This document shows, one piece after another, positions 35,501 to 49,141 of a stretch of 64,000 nt of DNA; within the stretch, counting starts at the first letter, position 1; each line of letters starts with the position of its first letter. This DNA is from Daucus carota subsp. sativus (Eukaryota > Streptophyta > Magnoliopsida > Apiales > Apiaceae), in NCBI RefSeq assembly GCF_001625215.2, contig NC_030389.2:40723454-40787453 (forward strand), given 5' to 3'. The position numbers were made by a program, and so were the translations under genes. Under the pieces are notes generated by a model. That model did not search any database and was not told the origin of the DNA. It worked only from the letters and a program-made list of their open reading frames with translations.

Positions 35501-35632
35501 AGATTAGTTTCCCAACTTACCTCCTCCCCGACTTTGCAGGTAATTTTCCCTAGCTTTGGAGAGCGATATCTGTCTTCAGTGCTGTTTGAATCAGTGAGAC
35601 ATGAAGCTGAGAACATGACCTTCGAGATCTGA
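32560..35632 (+). CDS. O-acetylserine(thiol)lyase (cysteine synthase), cytosolic type, tandem copy A
   Basis: Ten exons give 325 residues with no gaps in phase: 32560-32601, 32691-32800, 32927-32984, 33403-33666, 33750-33887, 34023-34074, 34653-34732, 34999-35058, 35170-35250 and 35540-35632 (TGA). The enzyme makes cysteine from O-acetylserine and sulfide using pyridoxal phosphate. The PLP lysine is Lys49 (EPCSSVKDR). The substrate loop TSGNTG is residues 77-82, the phosphate loop GTGGT is 184-188, and the ring-nitrogen serine is in GISSG (270-274). With no transit peptide and an ENMTFEI C-terminus it matches cytosolic OASTL-A of Arabidopsis. Phe54 replaces the Tyr of copy B; both occur in the family. 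Copy B follows 4.3 kb downstream in the same direction with the same exon plan. Both look functional. Confidence 0.95.
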
Positions 35633-37637
35633 GTCTGAATTTCAGATTGCAATGCAAGATAATACTTGATACACTGGTTTTACAAAATAATTATTCTGTT
35701 CTATATTTTTACTTTTGCAGCACAGGGAGATGATTGGTACATAGTTTCCAAGCCTACAATTTGTATATGGCTTGCATTGAATTCCAGCAATATCTTTCCC
35801 TCGTTGCATGTATCAATCTTTGCAGAACTAAGAAATATAAAGAAGTTGGTTAAACCGTGAAAGTGTGTAGTTTCACCGTCTTCAGTAGGGACTCATTAAT
35901 TTCTAGACAGGTTTTCTAATATGTGTCCACGAGCACATATTAAGCGACTAGCAATGGAACATATATTCACAAACTATCGGGTTCCAAGTCCAAGATAAGC
36001 CTATTTTCATGACAAAAATAATTGTGTGTTTTATGAGGTGAGGTAACCAGAAAATAGACTACATAAGCCAGAATGAGGTTCTTTTGCAAATGGGGACCGA
36101 ATGATCATACGGGGAAATTAGTTTTACATGGTCTTATGAAAAATAAGATTCATTGGCTGAGCTTTCCAACCATAAGCCCCCAAGCAACTATTTGTTTGAC
36201 TCGGCATCATGACAATAATTTGTAAACTGACCTTTCAAACCTGTAAGAGACATTTTGTTGTCTAGTATTCAGACGTAACGCCGATCGCTAGAGTTAGAAA
36301 TATATTGTAAACTTTTTATGAATTTTAAGTGATTTTATCATAAATTGAGATACGAGAATTGATAGAACATGAATAAATGCCTTGTCTTTTTTTGCTACCT
36401 CACCACGCTTAACCGTTCTTCCTGCATTACCATACACATGCTCTGCGCAAACATGACTATTCTTTTACCAGAAAATTTACCTGTAAATATATTGTTTGTT
36501 CGATTTACCGCACTTCAAATATTAATATGCAATTCACATGTGTTAATAGTTTTGTCATGTATTTTCATATTATGTATTTTCGTAATTTATATTTAAGATG
36601 AGACCAATATTCAAATATTCGACCTATTTACGATTCGTATACGTAATCTTAAAGTCATATTGTGTATTATTTGTGTATATATCACATAAATTTAATAATA
36701 AAATTCAATTATAATATATTGGAAAAATAAAAATTTTATTTATTACTTACGGAAACATATATTCAATTTTTATATTTGTATACTATTGTATACAAATTTA
36801 TACATTTATATGTAGATATTTATTTCTTATATGAAAATATGTTTATTTATTTAAAAATATATTTATATCATATATTCATATACTTACATGTATATAAAAT
36901 GAAAACTCATATCTGAAATTAAATTCATTTTGAATTTTTGTGTTCATATACTAAAAATTAAAATCCAAACACTAATGTGCCAAATTATCATTTTATTTTA
37001 TATTATATTTAATTTTTTTCCAAAATAATTATCATTTTATTTATACTGCGGTTCTTTCTTATATTATGTTCAAATGATTTAAAATCTTTAACCCCACAAT
37101 CACTGGTTTCTTGCTCCCTTCCTGGTCACTCTAAACGAATATATTAATTAAGCTTTCCGGTCCAGAAAATGTTAAAAATATTTGTTGGTCTGTTGTTCAT
37201 TACCTCATGTCACCAAAACTTAGTCGAGGTTATTTCATAATGTTTTAACGATTTGTGTTGAATATCATAAGAAGCATCGCCAAGTGTCTTATAATCCTTG
37301 GAGCCTAGCTATCACCGTGATATCTTTGCAATTTTTAATTCGTAACTTTTTGTTAAAATACTCTATTAAAATGCAGGGAATAATTATTTTATCCACTAGC
37401 TGGACGTGGAAATCATTTCCACTTGTAGATGTCGAAATGTAATAATTGAATCAACGTCTGTTGTTTTGCTGACCTTAATTTATACACACATCTGTATCAT
37501 CATGCATTATTGAATCATCTTATCCAGCATCTCTTTATGCAGATATATATTATTAGTTTAGAATTAGACAGCCAGATTTATATCCCTTGGCCAGTCGCCT
37601 AGCCTGACTATTTCTTTTAGAAAGATATACCAGGTAC

Positions 37638-38032
37638 CAGTAGCGGAGCCAGACAAAATATTCAAGGGGGCACTTTTAATTTTTCGATTATTCTCAAAAT
37701 ATGTTATTTAATTTATTTTACAAATTCGAACATTAACTACTACAAACTGGAACAAATAGACTTGGCTAAACATCCTACCCTTCAAATCTTATTTAAAAAC
37801 CAGCCTGCTACCACGACTGATTTAGACATACAAATCCTAGAGAAGCATGACCATGCTGAAACTACTGCTATAACTGAAATACATTGAAGCTGAGATGACT
37901 TTATAGAGAGATTTAGTAATTTATCCGGGACACAAATGACAAAACGTACGAGTATTACTAATATGTGGGGCCCACAAAAGGAAACCTGTGGGGGCACGTG
38001 TCCCCCCAGGCCCCAGTGTGGCACCGCCACTG
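37638..38032. mobile_element. hAT MITE with CAGTGGCGG-type ends
   Basis: An exact 8-bp duplication CCAGGTAC lies on both sides (37630-37637, 38033-38040). Inverted ends are CAGTAGCGGAGCCA and, from the right, CAGTGGCGGTGCCA (12 of 14). It is 395 bp long with no transposase; the minus-strand open frame across the right half is incidental. It sits between the two lyase genes. Confidence 0.9.
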
Positions 38033-39305
38033 CCAGGTACCCACCTCAACGATGGCAGCAAAATCCGAATTTTACCCAGTTATAGTTGAGTTCACCTAAT
38101 TTATTATTTATTGAGTATCTTTAAAGTTGAGTTCACCTAATTTATTGAGTATCTTTCATATGAACATGCAAAATTAATTTCCTAGATTTTGGAAGATATA
38201 GATGTACTCCATTATCGTTTAAGTATGATTTTAACAATAATCAAATTCTCATTCATGATCTAATGATATATAATGATAAATTTATGTATTTATATATTTA
38301 CATGCATTTAAATTGATTGTATTTTTAATCTTCAAAAAATGTTTTTAATTATGTCATTGTATATTTGAATGTATGTAAATTTTCCGTTATGATCTTGAAA
38401 AATAGGAACATTATTTTCAAATTTGGTCCAGAGCACCCAAATCTTTAGGGTCGGCCCTGCAATTTAGATATTGTTTGTCATTGCTGTTGTAGATAATCTT
38501 TTACTAAAAACGGGTGAAAGCTTATTTAGTAAATTTAAAATAATTTTTCTAAACAACAATTTTTAGTTCAAAAATTATTTTTACTAAAAGCAAGTCTCCC
38601 ATATTTTTAAACAAGCTTAATTAAAAATTATGCCGGTAAACAATTTTATTAATTTGCTGCTCGAGCTCTCTATATTTCAATATGCCATTTTGTTCTCTTT
38701 TTTTTTTTTGGTTTACAATACTTGAACTCTACGAAATTAATAAATCTCGACATCACTGGCACATTCATGTATTGCGTAGCTCGCATGTTAGAACTCGGCA
38801 ACCATCAAGAAAACACGCAAGTACATGTTTAATCAAATATGCTTCTTGCAAAATTTGAAGAATCGCAATTCGCACAAATGAGGTGTAAATGATCAAGGAG
38901 GTGCTGAATTATCGGATCAACTCTTTTAAGTTGTGACATAAATCTTTGAATGATCTTATTAATTAATGGAGCTGCACATTGTTTTGCTTTAAAACGAGTC
39001 AAGCACATAGTTAATCATAGAGTACAAGCTGGAGGTCAAACCTTTCTCTACAGTATGTATATCCTCTGCACACAAGATCTTGAAAGGAAATCAACATTTT
39101 TACTACTTTAAGCTTCATATATTCCCTTCTATCAAAAAAAAAAAAAAACTTTCATATATTCTCTTCATTTCGTTTATAATATGTCAACTTCTGTTTAAAA
39201 ATTATAGCCAATCTTTTTTTATATTATACTAAATAACTATTGACCTATAATTATTGTTGTTTTGTGATCAATTATAATTGAATTGCTTAAATAAACAAAT
39301 GAAAA

Positions 39306-39426
39306 GAGCACGGCTAATAGCTCAGTAGTTAAGAGCTTATATTTTGTCGTCTCATGTCCGGACCTGGCTCACCGAGAGATTTCTGAGAACAGATAAGGCT
39401 ATAAGCCATATTGTCAAAAAAAAGAA
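39306..39426 (+). mobile_element. short tRNA-derived SINE with 17-bp target duplication
   Basis: Flanked by a perfect 17-bp direct repeat AAATAAACAAATGAAAA (39289-39305 and 39427-39443). The body starts GAGCACGGCTAATAGCTCAG. It has an A-box-like TAGCTCAGTAGTTAAGAGC, a weak B-box around TCATGTCCGGACC, and an A-rich tail TCAAAAAAAAGAAAA. A perfect target duplication and tail mean retroposition by LINE machinery, fairly recently. At ~120 bp it is short for a plant SINE. Confidence 0.83.
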
Positions 39427-39794
39427 AAATAAACAAATGAAAATTTATAATTAAATTTTTATAATTTATATCATTAGATATTATTTTTTCATTTTAATAT
39501 GCTAATATTATATAGAATTTAGATATTTATATTATTAATATAAAGATACAAACAAAATTATAAATGTTACCGAGCACATGTCACTATATTCAAAAACTAT
39601 TATTTAAAAATGAAAAAAATAAATAAACTAGGCCACTAATCCCCTGAACTTGGAAACTTGACCATTTTTTCTGAAATTTGATGCAAGTATGGGCAAAATT
39701 TTATAATTTACTCTTATATTTTAAGTTATCGGTTATACACTTATAGTCTTATACCATTACATACGTTGTCTATAATGTACAAGAAAGTGTAGCC

Positions 39795-39801
39795 TATAAA
39801 T
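39795..39801 (+). promoter_or_regulatory. TATA box of O-acetylserine(thiol)lyase copy B
   Basis: TATAAAT in AGCCTATAAATCTCCGATTA, 107 bases before the start. Conserved with copy A; the sequence above 39781 is not. Confidence 0.7.
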
Positions 39802-39901
39802 CTCCGATTAATACACAACTCAACAGTCTGACAAACAACTTTCTTAGTTGCTTTTTACACAAAATTTCTTGCATTGCTTATCTACCTTTTTCTTGCAAAT
39901 C

Positions 39902-42517
<2,616 letters not shown>

Positions 42518-43291
42518 GTCCACATTTTAGATTGCAGTGCAAGTCTGCAAGATGATATGGGATTGGCGCTTCATGATATTGGATGAATCGGTTTCGACAA
42601 AAATAATTAAGATGCGTTCTGTTTAAGGTTTTTTGTTTTGCGGCAGAGGGAGATGGTTGGTGCATAGTTTGCAAGCCTGCAATTTGTATATGACTTGTGT
42701 AAAATTCCAGCTACTCCTATATTTCCCTCTTTGCATGTATCAATCTTTCTGAAACTGAGGATCGTGTCTTCAATGTTAGCAGTGTTTTTTCTTCCTATTG
42801 GCACGTATTTAGATATAAATAAATTTGAAATTTGAAGATATCTTTGCAAATATTAATATTGTTTGCTGCACTCTAAAAATGAATAGTAAATTTGTCATTT
42901 TTTAATTTATCGATAACTCTTCAATAATCACGAGATACCTCTTTGATAAGTACAAGATAACTCTCCGTTATAGTTAGTGTACATGTCACAGGAGTTTCTA
43001 TTGGCATGCCTAGCTAATGGTGATCATGGCATGCCCAGTTTGGCAATGCCCATGCCTTTGTGACATGAACCCTAGTTATAGTCCTCCTTCTTATGACATG
43101 AACCTTAGTTATAGTCCTCTCCAGTCTTAACGCTCGAATTTCAATGGAAGATCACTCAATATAGTGCCTAAAGATTGCACATTCAAATTTCTACTTTCAA
43201 TTTGTTAACGTCCGAAATTTTAGTTTGGTTGTAATTCTCCATTGCACTGTGAAACTGTTTTATACAAAGAAAACAGTTTATTAAACCATCA
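42518..43291. other. 3' flank of lyase copy B
   Basis: To about 42765 it matches the 3' flank of copy A; beyond that homology stops. Around 43000-43110 a short phrase (ATGACATGAACC.TAGTTATAGTCCTC) is repeated twice. No other gene seen. Confidence 0.5.
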
Positions 43292-43330
43292 GACAGTTTG
43301 GCCGAGTGGTTTAAGGCGCCAGATCCAGGT

Positions 43331-43371
<41 letters not shown>
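43292..43371 (+). tRNA. tRNA-Leu (anticodon CAG), with C at position 33
   Basis: The cloverleaf is complete. The acceptor GACAGUU pairs with AGCUGUC (one U-G), followed by discriminator A. The D arm is GGCCGAGUGGUUUAAGGC, the anticodon stem CCAGA/UCUGG, then a variable arm and the T arm GUGGG-GUUCAAAU-CCCAC. The long variable arm and A/B boxes fit class II tRNA-Leu, and the anticodon is CAG, reading CUG. The loop reads UCCAGGU, so position 33 is C instead of the near-universal U. No intron. A T run for Pol III termination follows at once. Confidence 0.9.
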
Positions 43372-43373
43372 TT

Positions 43374-43380
43374 CTTTTTT
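43374..43380 (+). terminator. Pol III terminator of the tRNA-Leu gene
   Basis: A run of T (TTTTTTT) begins two to three bases after the tRNA 3' end. Confidence 0.8.
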
Positions 43381-44860
43381 TCATTTCATCTTTTTAAAAG
43401 TTGCATTTTCTTGAATTACTTGCCATTTTGCTTTGAGAACCAAGCTTCAACTTTGTCAAACATCTTTTACTATGAAACTAAACAACAATTTTTTTTCCCT
43501 CGCAAATCGGAGAGTGATGGGATAATCTTACATAAAAAAAACTCGCAAATTAGAGCACTAGTTATACGACCAAGTATACAGGGAATAAGTAATTTCTACC
43601 CAACAGAACCCGGTATTGCATTTTCACTACTTTTGCTGTGTGCTAAACGAGTTCTGAATATTTCTGTGTATCAGCAGTTAAAAAAGTCACAAAAACGATT
43701 AATTTATCTGCCTAAAAGAGAAAATAACCGACACTTTTAACCACCTAAATCTAGTGTCAATGTCACTGGGATATGGACTTCACAGCTTTTCTAATTTACA
43801 TGTATATCTCCGCGTCTGGACAAAAATGAATTTGGTTGTCATATCTCATTATTTGTAGAGAACCTAGAGATATATTGTAATTTGCTATTCTGTGGTCTTG
43901 ATGATGACATACCAACAAATTGACCACCTAATGGGTTCATTAAATACCAAATTATTTACATAAATTACCGTCATGTTCGATGGATACGAGTGTACTAGCA
44001 GTTCTATGAGTGGGTACGAGTGTGCTAACAGTTCCCTGGACTAGTCGATATGAGAGATTGAGAGGCACTTAAGTAATCGATTTCCCTAGAAGATACAGAA
44101 ATAAGTAGACTGTCATGTTCGGTGGGTACGAGTGTGCTAGCAAAGAGTCTCTTGAAGATACAGAAATAAGTAGACTGTCATGTTCGGTGGGTACGAGTGT
44201 GTTAGCAAAAAGTCGAAACCAACATGATAATAATAATATTTTAGGCCTCTTTCCCTTTTTTTTATTTTACTATTTTATGGTGCAACTACTACTTATCATG
44301 TCCATAGCACATGCTCTTAATCAAAGACTGTTTGGGGGAAGCAGGTAATTGTCGTTCTACCTAAAACTACAAAGCGGTCAGAAGATTTGTGTATGTTCTG
44401 ATCTATAATGATATAAAACGTGCCCAGAATCATTCATTCACCCGTTATGGCTTTCTTGGATACTCTCGCTTGTCTCCTTCCCTGATATATTGTTAAATGT
44501 GTCACGCCTAAATTTATTGAATAAAATAAAAATTGAAAAGATAGTGCTGCTTACAAGATCCTCTGGACAATATATAGTTGGGGTCGATAGCTTTATGTTA
44601 TATAATGCATTTTTGTTTTTCAGTAGTTATACGTGGCTTAAAAAATTCCGATCATATGTCATGTCCGAGAAGGATAAGATTTACGCAATATTTCTGGAAC
44701 TTAAAGACGTTTTGCAGATTGTAATTATAAAACATCTCAGAAAAAGTATATACAGTACTGCGGTTGTGTGCTTACATTTATATACGCAGACATGCAGTTG
44801 GTGTAAGACGGAATCATGGAAATGAAGAAACACAAGCACTAGCATATTAAGTGGTGCATG
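43381..44860. other. intergenic with short tandem duplications
   Basis: TGTCATGTTCG.TGG.TACGAG and relatives recur at about 43970, 44011, 44112 and 44176. The last two belong to a ~62-base tandem duplication with GAAGATACAGAAATAAGTAG. The open frame on the plus strand at 43411-43740 lacks any family signature. No gene recognised. Confidence 0.5.
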
Positions 44861-45391
44861 TAGGGCTGTCAAACGGATAATTCGGATACGGATATGCCTA
44901 TATCCGTATCCGTATCCGCAATGGCCGGATTCAGATACGGATAATATCCGCTTTATTTCGGATACGGATAATATCCGCTTTTTCTCGGATACGAATGTAG
45001 ATATTTCGGACGGATGTCGGATATTTTTGATGACTCTACCGTATTAACGATGATTTTCGAACAATTTTTTTATGACTAAGCTCAAATAATATTTTTATAT
45101 ATGTATAAAGTGTTTGAGTATTTGTACAATTATATAAAATTTATGTAAATGTATTATTTAATGCATAACACACACTACAAGCTAAATAAAATTAAATTTT
45201 AATTACATATACTTATATATTATATAATTTAAATATCATATATGTATTTAATTTCGGATTCGAATATCACGGATTCGGATACGGATAATATACGTTTTAT
45301 TTCGAATACGAATAATATCCGCTTTTTCTCGGATACGGTTGCGGATTTTTCGGACGGATATCGGATCTTTCGAATTTTTTTGACAGCCCTA
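44861..45391. mobile_element. hAT MITE with TAGGGCTGTCAAA ends
   Basis: An exact 8-bp duplication GGTGCATG flanks it (44853-44860 and 45392-45399). Inverted ends TAGGGCTGTCAAA are perfect over 13 bases. Both subterminal regions are dense in CGGATACGGATA / ATATCCG repeats; the centre is AT-rich. Length 531 bp, no coding capacity. The intact duplication suggests a young insertion. Confidence 0.92.
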
Positions 45392-45399
45392 GGTGCATG

Positions 45400-46313
45400 A
45401 TTGAAATTTGGATCTTACTAAACATGTCCTTTGCCTCGGCAATAATCAGATTCTGACAACGTGGCGATATTTTACTAGGCTGCTGATTGCTGAGCTATAT
45501 GCCGACCTGGAAAACATTATATACTCGTATTGGTAGAATCTTATATGATTCTGGTAAACTCCCTCTAACACGTTGAGATTTTGAGATAATTGGTCAGTAA
45601 CATGGTACCAGAGTTCAACATGTTGAGATTTTGAGAGAATCGGTCACATAACATGGTATTAGAGTTCAGACTCGTGGAAGACATGATTTAAGAGAATTGA
45701 TCACATAATATGATATCAAAATTTAGACTCGCAGGAGACTCATGTCGACTCCACCTTCCTCTCAACATATCGTAATGATAAAAACTTATCCTCAATATCT
45801 AAATGAACGTTAAATTAGTATCTCCCTCGCTTTTTTAACGAGATTGAGTTTCAGACCTCGTCGAATACGAGGGTGCAAGTGTCTTTATACTCTCATTTGT
45901 CTTCCCCCAAAGTCAAAAAAGGACAATGCACAGGCTCAAGCTCCCCGAGTGTGTTAAAATATCAATGTCCTAAAAGTTGTTTGCACTTGGCCTCTGGACC
46001 ACAAAACTGAAGACACCCAAGGAGCACAAACTAAAACTTAATTACATATTACAAGACTAATAAGCATGAATCTGTAGTGACCATTCCAAGAATCAAAACA
46101 AATCAAGCCAAACTAGAAGAAACATTCTTTAGTAGCATAACATCTTACACAGACATAATAAGTTAAAAAAATTACATCCATCGATGCTGTATTAACATCC
46201 CACGCTCATCTTGGTTTAGTGTTTTAATATATAGATTTGACCATGTCTTCCCAGAGGAAACATTTCTGTTTCAGAAAACTAACCTCAAAAAAATTAGAAA
46301 AAGTTTGAAGAGA
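45400..46313. other. intergenic, degenerate repeated phrases
   Basis: Between 45555 and 45725 a unit with TTGAGATTTTGAGA.AAT.GGTCA..AACATGGTA recurs about three times in decayed form. The rest is the 3' flank of the OVATE-family gene. No gene recognised. Confidence 0.45.
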
Positions 46314-46928
46314 TTAGGCCAATGGTGGTGATGAGGTGCCATGTTGACAGTCTTCGATTTTCGGGCAGCTTTCGGATGACATGATGGAAACCAGAAGATC
46401 AGAAAAGGCTTTGATGATGAATTTGTGTGTGTGTTTAGGGTTTAAGGTTAAGTAACAAAGTAGAAGTTCATGCAAGAATTCCCAATCAGCCTTTACGTCT
46501 ATAATTCCGTGTGCTTCCACCATTTCCTGCATTGATTTTTTGAAATCTTGCAAGGGATCCGGGGAGTAGGTCTGAATAGCGACGCTGCCAGGGACCAGAT
46601 TACTGCATTCAGGGTCCCCTAGGGAGTTTGGCGAGTCGATGATGGAGTTTGAGCGGCCAGGAGAGGAGAAAAAGAAGCGTTGTGAAGCAAAAACAGTGGC
46701 GAAATCAGGAGGGGAGTCATCGCCTTCTGACGAAACGTCAGAGGCATTGGAGAAAAAGTCATGATCCGCGGAGGAAGTGAGGTTGGATGTGGAGGTGGAG
46801 TTGAGACTATAGAGGGAATTGAAGTTCTTGATTTGGTTTGAAGGTGAAGTATTAGGAAGAGCTGTGATAGGCAAAGTTTTAATGTTTGAGAAGCAGAGTA
46901 GGTAATTCTTCCAGGTGAAAGGAAACAT
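46314..46928 (-). CDS. OVATE family protein (transcriptional repressor)
   Basis: A single uninterrupted frame of 204 residues from ATG 46928 (MFPFTWKNYLLCF). The OVATE domain covers about residues 117-182: YSPDPLQDFKKSMQEMVEAH, then DWEFLHELLLCYLTLNPKHT and FIIKAFSDLLVSI. The middle third is Ser/Asn-rich and probably disordered. OVATE proteins are plant-specific nuclear regulators that bind TALE homeodomain proteins and TRM microtubule proteins and influence organ shape. The short MxxxxWKN..LCF start resembles the OFP12/OFP16 group of Arabidopsis. Lack of introns is normal for the family. Which member it matches, and its effect on shape, cannot be judged here. Confidence 0.93.
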   Translation of the reverse strand: MFPFTWKNYLLCFSNIKTLPITALPNTSPSNQIKNFNSLYSLNSTSTSNLTSSADHDFFSNASDVSSEGDDSPPDFATVFASQRFFFSSPGRSNSIIDSPNSLGDPECSNLVPGSVAIQTYSPDPLQDFKKSMQEMVEAHGIIDVKADWEFLHELLLCYLTLNPKHTHKFIIKAFSDLLVSIMSSESCPKIEDCQHGTSSPPLA

Positions 46929-49141
46929 TTTTTACACCTTTCTGCAGCACACAGAGAGAACAAAAACAAAGACAAATTATGTATATGGAGAAACAAGAGA
47001 AGGGGTGGGCTTGATTTTCTATACTCTCTTGTGTTTTATGTGTTTAAAAGATAGAGATTGATGATGAGGCATTTGTTTAGTCTATTATGTCTAAAATATT
47101 AGTTTAGACTACTTTTTCAAGCTACTGTTATGTGTTTTGTGCATGTTCATTGCCAAGGGACAGTGTAATGGGGACATGCATGAATTAAGTTGTCCCTCTC
47201 ATCATTTTAATACACCTATCTGCACGAGATGATTAAAAGTTTTCTATAAAATAAATACACTTAATTATTCTTAAGAATCATACACTCCAAGTAACCACTC
47301 TTTCTGCCTTATAATGACATGCCATTATAATCTGGAACCTTTAAGTTAAAACTTTTTTTTTGCCGATGTTATCCTGACTCTTCATTTTGTCTCGAATCCG
47401 TGTCAGACACTCGACACTTGAACATGAGTATGGACATTCAAACACTCATTTTAGGCCGAAAACATGTAAAATTTCAATATATGCAGAGTCCGACACTCGG
47501 ACACGTATCTATATTGGACATTTTTATCTGAGTCCGGGTAACATAGGTTTTTGCGAATTTTAGGCATCGATTTGTAGTATAATCTCATGATAATTTCTAA
47601 AGAATGAGTTGGATACTGACATAGGTACTTTGAGGGGAAAAACGTTGGGAATTATGTGATCTGTGAATTATGAGACTGAGAGTTTTGTGACCTTTGTCAA
47701 TGTTCTGCTATTAGGCATTCTCTCTTATCTTTTTGACTGTAAGTACTTGTACTAGCAGAATCCTGGTAGTTTAACTTAATTGTTTTTCTGGCCTCCTTTT
47801 TGAATTCTAGTGGTATGCACCACTTGGAAAAGAATCAGATTCCCTATCCTTCTGGTACTGCTTAAAATCATACCGACCAAACATACATTCAATTTCAGCC
47901 AAAACTACTGCATTAATATGTATTATGTACCCACCTAGAGGCTAGACACTCAGCACACAAAAAAGCATGTAAGCTGCAGAATGTATATCTTCATGCTGCC
48001 TGTGAGGATTTAGCATATATCTTACCTAATAAAGTAAATGCATGTCATAGATATAACTATATAAGACCAATTTAATGACTGATTCAGTGATTTTAACTCA
48101 ATGAGTTCCGAGCCAGGTGCACGCAGATGATGAATGTACAGTCTGAAGCCTCTGCTCAGAGAACTCGTCCGGCTTTAACAGATGGTGCCGGGGCATGCCA
48201 CTTGTTACTGCCTTCTTTCACTCAAATGCAGATTAGGAGTTACATAAACATCTATCTTCAATTATTGGGGTGAGAGTGTGGCTGTGTTCTTATACCAACA
48301 GGCCTATAACATGCATGAAGTCAGTTGCTAATATGTTTTAGCACACACATTGAGAATTCAGAGTATTGTATGTCAGTGATTCAGTTATCGGATTTGAGCA
48401 TAGAGATATTTCCAATGTTTACGGTAAAAAAATTGCTATTACCTTATTATCAGGCGTGCACCTGCAGGCAGCAGCAACTCCACCAAGCAAGCTTCACTGA
48501 GAACGCGTTTGGTTCATGGTTAAAGCATTCCTTACACTCCCTTGAGATACCCATTTTCATTCCTGATTCTCATTCTCATTTACAACCCAAAGGTCCCTAA
48601 GAAAGATCACAAAATCTAGCCCAAGTAACACCATGGAAACAAGTCTTCCTCAACTTTCAAAATCTTTATAATTCTTGCAACAAGAAAGTACAGTAAAAAC
48701 TTAAAGTTCAGTGAATTATATGCCTGATTATGACGACAAAATTCTTATATATATATATTATTTACAATATCATTCATAATAAACTTCAGGTGAAACGTCT
48801 CAACATTAAATAGTTCTATTTTAGTAGATTGCAAGAGCACATCCATTTTTCACAATTTAACCAACAATTTGCTCAAATGTAGACATGAGTTCGGGTCGAC
48901 CCCAATCTATCGAATTGAGCTCGAGCCAACTTGGTTTCTAGTTAATTTGAGAAAGTAACATTGGACAACTTTGTACATAGCATAATTGTTATTTTAAGTA
49001 CTTTTACAGAGCAGCTACTCCAGGTATACGTTCCCACCCATCACCATGGAGTGCTTGTTTTACATTATTAAGATGCATATTGCATAAACCACACTAAACA
49101 ACTTTGCGTAAAGTGAAAAGGTTGATGCTTTCTTCCACAGC
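46929..49141. other. intergenic between the OVATE and glyoxalase-like genes
   Basis: 46929-47700 should hold the OVATE-gene promoter. Around 48500-48600 there is a half-element like the Tourist-type MITEs (GCGTTTGGTTCATGGTTAA, CATTCCTGATTCTCATTCTC). No coding gene recognised. Confidence 0.45.

Larger units (their letters stand above)
35633..39780. other. spacer between the two lyase copies
   Basis: 35633-36230 is 3' leader and flank, shared in part with the remnant copy (31836-32040) and with copy B's 3' end (GGGAGATG.TTGGT.CATAGTTT). From 36300 to 37600 it is extremely AT-rich with no feature. It then holds a hAT MITE (37638-38032), a ~45-base tandem duplication (about 38087-38155, GTTGAGTTCACCTAATTTAT) and a SINE (39306-39426). 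Confidence 0.6.

Noticed and set aside
37782-38030. 82-codon open frame on the minus strand
   Set aside because: Entirely inside the hAT MITE at 37638-38032.
43411-43740. 109-codon open frame downstream of the tRNA
   Set aside because: No recognisable motif; composition is like the surrounding intergenic DNA. Not enough to call a gene.
45555-45725. ACATGGTA.CAGAGTTCA-like phrases resembling a retroelement primer-binding site
   Set aside because: Repeated and degenerate, with no LTR or coding sequence beside them; too weak to call an element.
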